From Methanomicrobia archaeon (GTDB lineage Archaea; Methanobacteriota_B; Thermococci; Methanofastidiosales; NM3), in contig DSAJ01000147.1 of the NCBI GenBank assembly GCA_011372835.1, positions 1 to 7,876 of the forward strand: 7,876 bases of DNA. Direction: 5' to 3'. Positions 1-6,064 of this stretch are shown piece after piece. Below the pieces are notes generated by a model that was not told the DNA's origin, made no database searches, and worked only from the letters and a program-made list of their open reading frames with translations. Made by a program: the position numbers and the translations under genes. Each line of letters starts with the position of its first letter. The first letter of the stretch is position 1.

Positions 1-252
1 ATTTTGATTTTTCAGATTTTTTGGCCACTAAATTTGACTCTTTTATGCAATGATCATGTACGACGATTATTTCATTTATTCGGTCCAATCTATAATATAA
101 ATGAGAGATTTCAAAATTTACCTAATAAATTTGTATACCTGCTCGTAATCGCCGTTTGTGGCTCCTCTGGCGCATGAGCCCACGGGTTGCGAAAAGACAG
201 GATCAGCGCCCGCGCTATCGCTGTGAGGGAGTGCAGGCATCAAGGAAAAGTC
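1..252. other. Left-edge stretch with no recognisable gene
   Basis: Bases 1-135 are strongly AT-rich and bases 136-252 are GC-richer. I find no reading frame resembling a protein, and nothing with a tRNA-like T-loop. AT-rich stretches near 90-105 could act as TATA boxes on either strand, but no gene inside the window would use them. The stretch is probably the downstream spacer of the beta-helix gene plus a promoter region of a gene beyond the left edge; that is inference. Confidence 0.4.
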
Positions 253-283
253 AAAAAAGAAGGTGGCGGCCTGAAGTGGCCGC
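253..283 (-). terminator. Hairpin plus T-run terminator of the beta-helix gene
   Basis: Read on the minus strand, a perfect 6-bp stem (GCGGCC, loop ACTTCA, GGCCGC; bases 283-266) is followed 7 bases later by six T residues (258-253) and then another T4 stretch. It starts 15 bases after the stop codon of the beta-helix gene, in the right orientation to end its transcript. Archaeal termination relies mainly on the oligo-T stretch, and the hairpin may add stability to the 3' end. Confidence 0.6.
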
Positions 284-570
284 GCGTAAAAAAGAATCTA
301 TGCTAAGAGCGCCGATAGCTCGCCCATGAGCGAGAGCGCCTTTGAGAGCTGGCCAGACGCGTAGATCGGATTCGCGAGTCCTGTCGCATTTCCCATATGC
401 TCCTGGATGCGCTCGATGAGCGCGGTCATCTCGTCGCTTGGCTCCTCGGGCAGCTGCTCTGACAGCGCGTTCCATTCCTCAGTGACGAGTGCCAATTGTG
501 TGCGTGCTAAGGGCATGATCGATACCGGTGACCAGTTGCTCGCCGCTAAGGCAATCTCATAGGCACCCAT

Positions 571-659
571 GTCGTATGCGCGCCCCCGCGGCCTGGCTGC
601 GACGGAGGGAGCTCGAGGTCGTGAGGCCGAGGTCGTATGCGCGCCCCCGCGGCCTGGCT
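571..659. repeat. 28-bp direct repeat spaced by 33 bp (61-bp unit)
   Basis: Bases 571-598 and 632-659 are identical over 28 bp (gtcgtatgcgcg...ggcctggct). The offset is 61 bp, which is not a multiple of three. Both copies encode ARPRGRAYD of the choice-of-anchor-Q-like motif on the minus strand. The copy at 632-659 is in frame with the beta-helix repeats, and the copy at 571-598 is in frame with the MGAYE tail. The 33-bp spacer has no clear match elsewhere in the window. Deleting one copy plus the spacer would join the two frames exactly. Confidence 0.9.
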
Positions 660-1976
660 ACACCGAGGATGTCGTCCACCACGTCGGGGCTCATGTCGGT
701 GCCGGCGTCGATGCAGGGCGAGCCAGAGCGGAGCGAGACGTCCGTTGGCGCGTTGACGAAGAGCGGATTTGCATCGATGTTGCCCTCTCCGGGGTAGCCA
801 CCGCCGATGTTGGAGTACGTGATGGTCGTATCGGCATTTTTCTCTGGATTATCATACGTACTGTCAAGCACGTTGTTGGGAGTGTTTCCCCAGCTGATAC
901 AGTTGGTGTATACCGCCTGCGTATCTTGTCCATTCTTCACACCGCCGCCGTTGGCTCCGTCGTTATTTCCACAATTTGAGGTATACGTCACAGAGTTCCC
1001 GTAAAACGTACAATTGGTGACGGTCGGTTTGGCTCCTTCATAGTCACCCCAACCGCCGCCGTTCTTCATGCCGCCGCCCCCGCCGCTCATGATGACGCCG
1101 TCATCATTATAGTCAAGTCCCACGACCTCGTTTCCCACGAAGACGCAGTTGGTGACCGTCGGAGCGGAAGCCGATCCATTCTTCATACCCCCGCCGTTCC
1201 ACCCGGTCCTGTTGTTGGAAAAGAAGCAGCGGTCAATGGTGGCGGTGGAACATAAACTGTTCTTCATGCCGCCCGCGTTCCACATGGTGATGTTTCCAAT
1301 GAAGTGGCAGTCTTGGATGACCGGCGAAGAATATCTGCCGTTGGTCATGCCGCCACCGCTCCATCCGGAAATGTTGTTCATGAACGTGCAGCCGATGATG
1401 GAGGGCATCGCCAGATCATCATCGCCAAGAAGGTCGCCCGCATGGAGGCGGTCGGTACATTTACCGGAGCCAGGAACAGTGTCGCCGCAGACTCCCATAG
1501 GGGCATCGCCAGACGTGAATCCGGCGTCGAGCCCGGCTATACCGGCGTCGGTATCAATGCCACCAGTATGCATGCCGCCGCCGCTCCACGAGGCGTTGTT
1601 CCCGGAAAACAGGCAGCCGATGACCGTAGGGGCGCTGTTTCCCCTGTTTGCCATCCCCGCGCCGTGACCAAGCTCTTCATCATAGCCCCAATCCCAGGAG
1701 TAATAATCGCTCCAGTCGCCATGCCAGAGATATAGCCCCGCCGTATTGTCCATAAACGAGCATCCCACAATATATGGAAGGCTGCCATTGCCGTTGAACA
1801 TCCCGCCGCCATTGTGAGTGGCGTGATTCGAGACAAAGGAACAGTAACGCACCACGGGACTGGCATTGCAGTTGAACATCCCGCCGCCGTTCTCATACGA
1901 GCCGTTCTGGATGGTGAATCCCTCGATGGTGACAACGCTGTCGCCGGTGTCTATGATGCGGATGACCGTGTCAGTG

Positions 1977-1986
1977 CCCCCCCCCC
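1977..1986 (-). repeat. G10 homopolymer tract at a frame break
   Basis: There are ten consecutive C on the plus strand, so ten G on the coding strand of the beta-helix gene, following codons for ITFLD. Eight or eleven G would keep the reading frame into TDTVIRIIDTG; ten G leads to a stop at 1951-1953. Tracts of this length are prone to replication slippage and to miscounting in sequencing. Confidence 0.9.
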
Positions 1987-2285
1987 GTCAAGGAAAGTAA
2001 TCCCAGCACCCGCGCCGCGGAGCGTGAAGGAAACGCCCGGATTATCGATCACGAGATTTACGGTATACGTGCCCGGCGCGACCGTGATCACGTCGCCCTC
2101 CGAAACGTTATCAATGGCATTCTGAATAGTGGCATAATCGCCAGGCACGGTCACGGTGTCTGCCGCGACCGATGGCGGGATCATCAAAAAGAGAGATAAA
2201 ATGAGAAGAATAGAGACAATACGTTGCTTGTTCATGGTAACACCTAAATAATGTATGTAGAGATAACAAATATATCCCCATGTGA

Positions 2286-2296
2286 CATATATAAGC
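2286..2296 (-). promoter_or_regulatory. TATA box of the beta-helix gene
   Basis: The minus strand reads GCTTATATATG here, a good archaeal TATA box. Initiation about 26 bases downstream would fall near 2265 and give a leader of about 30 bases containing the AGGTG ribosome binding site. A second, weaker candidate (GGATATATTTG, 2267-2277) lies closer and would give a leader of only about 11 bases. Confidence 0.6.
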
Positions 2297-2566
2297 ATTC
2301 CCTTTTGTCGACTGTGGGACGGGGCCATTTTAGAGGCGCGATGCCGTTTTCGGACGCTTCTCGCACATCCACTGGCATGGATGAGACTAGTGATTGGAAG
2401 CTACCCGACCAGGTCTCGCTAACGGTTTTTAATTCCAGCCATTTTTGCTTTTTGGAAAAGGCACAAATCCCCTAAAACATTACAAAATAGCTTATCAAAG
2501 TGATAATCATTCCCATCATTGATAGACTCCATGACTAATCGGTTATTTTCGTACCGGTTACTATGA
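2297..2566. other. Non-coding spacer with short inverted repeats
   Basis: No credible gene is seen on either strand between the beta-helix promoter and the end of the DUF2284 gene. Short perfect inverted repeats occur at 2366-2383 (CATCCA / TGGATG, 6-base loop) and 2492-2506 (TTATCA / TGATAA, 3-base spacer). A direct repeat CGGTTA appears twice near 2539-2562. Any of these could be a protein-binding site or chance. The left half is GC-rich and could be the remnant of a lost gene, but no protein similarity was recognised. Confidence 0.35.
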
Positions 2567-2637
2567 GAAAAATAACACACATAAAAAACAAAATATTATT
2601 TTTCTGTATCACAATGCCCATAAACGGACCATCCGTT
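2567..2637 (-). terminator. Possible terminator region of the DUF2284 gene
   Basis: On the minus strand, about 77 bases after the DUF2284 stop codon, there is a perfect 6-bp inverted repeat (AACGGA / TCCGTT, 2623-2637). It is followed by a T-rich stretch with the runs TTTTGTTTTTTATG and TTATTTTTC (to about 2567). Oligo-T stretches of this sort terminate archaeal RNA polymerase. The distance from the stop codon lowers confidence. Confidence 0.4.
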
Positions 2638-2713
2638 CTCTATAATGGTGTCGGATTATGTGCCAACTGTCCATGGCCAAAGCGCGTTGTACGGATGCGA
2701 TGCAACGTTCCTG

Positions 2714-3271
2714 TTACTCCAAGAGCAAGAGACAGAAACTGTCGAAGCATCCGTTCTCATCATGCACAACACCCATCTCGTACCCCCCGTTCCTGGCCGT
2801 CTGGAACACGTCGATGCCACATGCCTCCATCGAAGGGCGGGCGCGGCGTCTGTTCTTACATTTTCTCTTGTCAAACCGCGTGGGTACCCCAATTTCATCG
2901 GATGGACAGTCCTCGCAGAGCTTGCACGTACCGCATGTGTAGGCAAACGCCCGATAGAATCCTAGGAGGAACGCTTCACGTTCCAGTTCGTACATGGCTA
3001 TCTGTATCTCACGCCACTGGGCCCTGTCAGTGAGGTCACTGAACTCGAGGAGAAGCGCCTTCTTGTAGTTCGATAACGTCTTGCGTGTTTCGTCGGGCGA
3101 CGGAGCATAAGGGGGGCATGTGAAACGCTTGCCATACATTTTGCACCCATACTCACACTTGAGCAACACCCAATCCTCGACGCATACATCCTCTATCGGT
3201 ATGACCCTTGTAGAGGTGGCTCCCCATCGAGAGGCAGATTCCCTCAATGTCGCGATAGCTGAATCGTCCAT
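2714..3271 (-). CDS. DUF2284 cysteine-rich predicted metal-binding protein
   Basis: The product has 185 residues from the ATG at 3271. A TTG at 3289 would add six residues, but the TATA box sits directly against it, so the ATG is preferred as a leaderless start. The sequence shows the DUF2284 pattern: CEYGC (C39, C43), TCPPYAPSPDETRK (C52) and an amphipathic linker (NYKKALLLEF). A four-cysteine cluster CGTCKLCEDC (C113, C116, C119, C122) follows, then KC (C138), RPSMEACGIDV (C151) and the terminal FDSFCLLLLE. The C-x2-C-x2-C-x2-C spacing suggests an iron-sulfur cluster or another bound metal; this is a family-level prediction and no reaction is established. No signal peptide or membrane segment is seen, so it is probably cytoplasmic. 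It is full length and unbroken, unlike two of its neighbours. The upstream PAS gene ends 52 bases before it on the same strand, but this gene has its own promoter. Confidence 0.9.
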   Translation of the reverse strand: MDDSAIATLRESASRWGATSTRVIPIEDVCVEDWVLLKCEYGCKMYGKRFTCPPYAPSPDETRKTLSNYKKALLLEFSDLTDRAQWREIQIAMYELEREAFLLGFYRAFAYTCGTCKLCEDCPSDEIGVPTRFDKRKCKNRRRARPSMEACGIDVFQTARNGGYEMGVVHDENGCFDSFCLLLLE

Positions 3272-3290
3272 ATCGTAAGTGTGAATCAAG

Positions 3291-3300
3291 GATATATAAA
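3291..3300 (-). promoter_or_regulatory. TATA box of the DUF2284 gene (leaderless)
   Basis: The minus strand reads TTTATATATC. Its centre is about 26 bases before the ATG at 3271, the normal spacing from an archaeal TATA box to the transcription start, so the mRNA probably begins at or beside the start codon. The preceding T5 (3302-3298) may also help end the transcript of the upstream PAS gene. Confidence 0.7.
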
Positions 3301-3323
3301 AAGTCGCCTACGTCCGGCAGGTA

Positions 3324-3989
3324 TCATTTCCGCTCTTTCTTGGTCAATGAGGGGGGGTAATGTATGCCCTTGATCGCCATGTCACGCAACACCTCAGAGA
3401 GCGATATCGATGCATCCTTGATGACCTTGAGATAGAGGTGGGCCTGGTCCTTCTCTTCATGCTTGACAGCCTCGCACAGGAGATCTGAGTATGAATAGAG
3501 TGTCACGAGGGGTGTTTGGGCATCATGGTAGAGACGTTCGAGCAATTCCTTCAGCATTTCATTTCTATTTTTGAGGTCTTCCTGCGTTCTCTTGATATCC
3601 GTGATGTCGGTGATGGAAACGAGCGAAGCGCCCCTGTTTGAAATGAAGCTAACGTTGACGATGATGTGTTTTTTTTGGCCCCTGCCGTCAACGATGGTCA
3701 GTTCATACTGACTGGGGGCGGAGCGCGGATCCCTAAAACGCATAGTGGCAAACGATTGCACCTTTTCCATCGACGAGGAATCGAGCATGCGCTTCCATGC
3801 ATGGAACATATATTCGCCACGGTCGTAGTTGACGATGTTTTCAAACTCCGCATTGGCATCGATGAGCCGCAGGTCCCTGTCGAAGAGCGCAAGGGCGATC
3901 CCGTTGTTCAAAAAGAGAGCACGCAACGTTGATGAATCACAATCATCGATGCATTCGACGTGACGCATGTGTTGACCATCGTGATTCAC
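3324..3989 (-). CDS. PAS-domain protein with kinase dimerisation-like helix, no ATPase domain
   Basis: The product has 221 residues from a GTG at 3989; the ATG at 3968 (residue 8) is an alternative start. Residues about 20-135 form a PAS domain (ALALFDRDLRLIDANAEFENI at its start, SLVSITDITDIKRTQEDL at its end), which in this family senses a small ligand, redox state or light. Residues about 135-205 form a helical hairpin like a histidine-kinase DHp domain: LYHDAQTPLVTLYSYSDLL resembles the H-box, with H155 as the candidate phosphorylation site, followed by YLKVIKDASISLSEVLRDM. The protein stops at residue 221, and the next gene's promoter begins about 25 bases later, so there is no room for a HATPase domain. 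It has no membrane segment and is probably cytoplasmic. It may be phosphorylated by another kinase, act as a dimerising sensor, or be a truncated kinase. A C7 run (3351-3357) sits near the C-terminus, so the last residues could be wrong if its length is miscounted. Confidence 0.8.
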   Translation of the reverse strand: MNHDGQHMRHVECIDDCDSSTLRALFLNNGIALALFDRDLRLIDANAEFENIVNYDRGEYMFHAWKRMLDSSSMEKVQSFATMRFRDPRSAPSQYELTIVDGRGQKKHIIVNVSFISNRGASLVSITDITDIKRTQEDLKNRNEMLKELLERLYHDAQTPLVTLYSYSDLLCEAVKHEEKDQAHLYLKVIKDASISLSEVLRDMAIKGIHYPPSLTKKERK

Positions 3990-4017
3990 CCGTTCCCTAT
4001 AGATGTTATCCCCTCGC

Positions 4018-5270
4018 TCATGATAATGTTAGCATGACAAAAACATTGCAAAGAATGAAATGGTCGTGCTCACTTATATATTTTGGCTTCGACATTTGGT
4101 TGATACCCGGGGCGTCTTTTCGACAAGGAAAATCATTAAACGGTGGCATGCATACAATTACCATGGACTCCGGGCCACAAACGATCCATGGGGTGGGATG
4201 GATGCTGTTCTTGCCGTCCTCTTCTATGACCTCCATCGTCTTGGGGTCGAGAAGGAAGACGTGAGACAATGGATGCGGCACCTTTCCCATGGTGTCGAAG
4301 TTGTCTATGAGCGCGGTCAGCGTCTCGGTCATGCCGAGTACGTCCATGAACGGGACCTTCACGTTCCCTCCGCCTCGATCGTGCGCACGATAATGCCTTC
4401 GGGCGGCACCCACTATCGCCTCGTAGGGGGGCAGGTCGCTTGCGCCCTTGTTTCCTCCGCCCGTCACGATGACGCCGCCCCTGCCGAGCTTGACAGGTGG
4501 CGAACCAGTTGCGAGCTTGTACGCGAATCGGCGCAAAAAGTTCATCGTCTCGAAGCGTTGGGACATGAGGTGTATGCCTGCCGGAGCCGTGAAGAAGAGC
4601 TTTGGCTCGGACTTGGCCTTGAGAAACTTCACGATGTTGCCCCGATTAGGCTCAAGGTGCATCCACGGCCGGGAGGGGTCCTCACTTTCGACCATGTCCA
4701 TTCCGTAGATGAGATCAAGCCCTTTGTTCTCGAGGGTAAGGTGCACCGACGCTATGAAGTAGAGCCTGTCGCGAAGCTCGGGTGCCGCCATGAAGAGTGC
4801 CGTGCCCTCGCCCTGCTCCAGCATGTCGCCATAGACGTACTCGAAGAGGTCGGTGTTGGCCTTCATCATGATATCGAGATCGAGGGGGCTTCGATAGATC
4901 TTGACGGGAGACTTCCCAGTGGTCCCGCTCGAGGAAAATGTCTCGCCCCCTCGTCCAGGCCGTCGATAAGAAACGGCGACTGCCCCTCGCCGCGAAGCAT
5001 GTCCGAGGGGACAGCCAGGCTGGCAAGGTCGCCGAAATCGGCGGAAGCTGGCGTTATGCCGCAGGTATCCAGTATCCGTGCGAACTGTTCATTTCTCTTT
5101 GAGAAAAACGACAACGCATCACGCAAGAGCCCCCTGCGCATTCGCATAAGCGCATCAGGGGATTTCTCGAAAAGGTCGTTGCGACCGATGAGCTCACGGA
5201 CCTTCTTGACATATGGGTCTGAGAGCAGTGAGCTGTTTGAAGCCTTATCATGGATCTCTCCAACGTTCAT
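4018..5270 (-). pseudogene. LuxE-like acyl-protein synthetase, frameshifted and with an atypical C-terminus
   Basis: The start ATG at 5270 has AAGGTG at 5282-5277, six bases upstream. The first frame runs to about 4950 (MNVGEIHDKASNSSLL... to FLIDGLDEG) and the second from there to 4018. Adding one G to the G5 run at 4946-4950 joins them as LDEGGETFSSSGTTGKSPVK. The repaired 417-residue protein carries adenylate-forming and LuxE hallmarks: the phosphate loop SSSGTTGKSPVK (about 113-124), IYRSPLDLDIMM, VTGGGNKG (about 269-276, the GGG-x-K signature of LuxE), DVLGMTE (about 310-316) and LLDPKTMEVIEEDGK (about 341-354). LuxE enzymes activate a carboxylate as acyl-AMP and pass it to a protein cysteine, usually serving a LuxC reductase; no LuxC is in this window. 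After residue 354 the normal end (glycine-rich strand and conserved acidic D-D region) is not recognisable. The last 63 residues run through falling-GC DNA that contains the promoter of the next gene. The gene is probably decaying, or the sequence has errors; the substrate is unknown. Confidence 0.75.
4073..4084 (-). promoter_or_regulatory. TATA box upstream of the PAS gene
   Basis: The minus strand reads AAAATATATAAG. Initiation near 4052 would give a leader of about 63 bases before the GTG at 3989. It lies inside the 3' part of the open frame of the LuxE-like gene, which suggests that the true end of that gene was once further upstream. Confidence 0.55.
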
Positions 5271-5276
5271 GGCATG

Positions 5277-5282
5277 CACCTT
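5277..5282 (-). promoter_or_regulatory. Ribosome binding site fixing the LuxE-like start
   Basis: AAGGTG on the minus strand lies six bases before the ATG at 5270, which favours this start over the in-frame ATG at 5306. Confidence 0.55.
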
Positions 5283-5302
5283 TGAAGGAATGCGTCGTTT
5301 AA

Positions 5303-5312
5303 TCATATAACC
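5303..5312 (-). promoter_or_regulatory. Possible TATA box of the LuxE-like gene
   Basis: The minus strand reads GGTTATATGAT. Initiation about 26 bases downstream would fall near 5281, giving a very short leader that would start at the ribosome binding site itself. The match is weaker than the other TATA boxes here. Confidence 0.35.
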
Positions 5313-5425
5313 ATTTCGTTTGTGGTTAATACGGTCTTAGGAAGAATCCACGATACAATTCCAATATGTCATGGTGTCATGGCACATCATGCGCTCAGCG
5401 TAACTGTTTTGAATGATGACAAGAA

Positions 5426-6049
5426 ATGGTGACCATGCAGCTTTCAGGGATCCTTTTTGACATGGATGGCGTGCTCATCGACTCGAGCTCCTCCTGGCTC
5501 GAGGCGTTCAACCATGCGCTCAATACGTATGGGCACGAAGCCGTCAGCATGGAGGAGTTCATGGACACCTACTGGGGCGACGACCTGCGCGACATACTTG
5601 CGCGACTGGACCTTGACGTGGGCATAGCGGACTTTTGCACCAACGTCTATCCTGAGCATCTCGGCAGCGTGCGCATCATGCCCGATACGAAACGGGTCCT
5701 CAAGGAGCTCTCCGACTACCCGAAGGCGATCGTGACGAACACCGCCTACGACTGCACGGCGCATATACTCGAGGAGTTTGGCATCGGTGATGCGTTCGAC
5801 ACCATCATGACGGCCGACAGGGCAGGCAAGGGAAAACCTGCGCCCGACATCCTCTTTGCCGCATGCGACGAACTGGGCATTTCGTCTGACGAGGTGGTTC
5901 TCGTTGGCGATACGAACGTCGACGTGAGAGCGGGGGCCACAGCAAAGATACCCGTCATCGGGGTGGGTGTGAAGGCGGACATCACGATCTCATCGATCGG
6001 CGAACTGCCGGGCATCATCGCATCGATAGCCTCATCAATGCTGCTGTAA
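5426..6049 (+). CDS. HAD-superfamily hydrolase, phosphoglycolate phosphatase-like
   Basis: The product has 207 residues with all four HAD motifs. Motif I is FDMDGVLIDS (nucleophile D12, acid/base D14), motif II is VTNT (T104, N105), motif III is the lysine in GKGKPAP (K137), and motif IV is GDTNVD (D162, D166). The helical cap lies between motif I and about residue 85 and includes WGDDLRDIL, as in subfamily I phosphatases. Such enzymes are cytoplasmic, magnesium-dependent, and hydrolyse small phosphate esters such as phosphoglycolate or sugar phosphates; the substrate cannot be assigned from sequence. The start is uncertain: ATG 5426 has little upstream signal, while ATG 5435 (MQLSGILF) has GGTGA only two bases before it. 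It is the only plus-strand gene, divergent from the LuxE-like gene (155 bp between starts) and convergent with the PIN gene (15 bp between stops). It looks intact. Confidence 0.92.
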   Translation: MVTMQLSGILFDMDGVLIDSSSSWLEAFNHALNTYGHEAVSMEEFMDTYWGDDLRDILARLDLDVGIADFCTNVYPEHLGSVRIMPDTKRVLKELSDYPKAIVTNTAYDCTAHILEEFGIGDAFDTIMTADRAGKGKPAPDILFAACDELGISSDEVVLVGDTNVDVRAGATAKIPVIGVGVKADITISSIGELPGIIASIASSMLL

Positions 6050-6064
6050 GGCATCCGCGCCGCG

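Larger units (their letters stand above)
298..2235 (-). pseudogene. Secreted right-handed beta-helix protein, disrupted by two frame lesions
   Basis: The start ATG at 2235 follows an AGGTG ribosome binding site 6 bases upstream. The product begins with a signal peptide (MNKQR, hydrophobic residues 7-20, likely cleavage after VAA near residue 25), so it should be exported. Next comes the motif DYATIQNAID...GDVITVAPGTY, the usual entry to a parallel beta-helix, and then about seven repeats of the form P-x-I-x-x-C-x-F-x-x-N...GGGM-x-N. The end has a choice-of-anchor-Q-like motif (SPCIDAG...ARPRGRAYD then MGAYE), followed by an approximately 80-residue helical tail ending at the TAG at 298-300. 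Two lesions break the frame. At 1977-1986 a run of ten G (coding strand) makes the N-terminal frame stop after about 95 codons, whereas one more G would read DGGGGTDTVIRI. At 571-659 a 61-bp insertion separates ARPRGRAYD from MGAYE. Repairing both gives exactly 626 codons including the stop. The likely role is a surface or extracellular adhesin or polysaccharide-interacting protein; the family is clear, the ligand unknown. Whether the lesions are biological or sequencing errors is undecided. Confidence 0.8.

Noticed and set aside
140..240. Possible tRNA or structured RNA in the GC-richer part of the left edge
   Set aside because: No cloverleaf pairing and no T-loop consensus (GTTCRANNC) could be found on either strand.
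569..979. Plus-strand open frames opposite the beta-helix gene
   Set aside because: No motif, promoter or ribosome binding site. They arise from the repetitive GGC/GGN codons of the opposite strand.
569..1879. CRISPR-like or tandem DNA repeat array within the beta-helix gene
   Set aside because: The periodicity is at the protein level (beta-helix coils of uneven length). The DNA units diverge and no spacer/repeat structure is present.
2563..3033. Plus-strand frames overlapping the DUF2284 gene
   Set aside because: They are antisense to a conserved cysteine-rich protein, and their translations look random.
4060..5310. Long plus-strand open frame of 416 codons opposite the LuxE-like gene
   Set aside because: It is the antisense shadow of a gene with clear family motifs. 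Its translation has no recognisable domain and is rich in R, H and V, as antisense frames in such codon use usually are.
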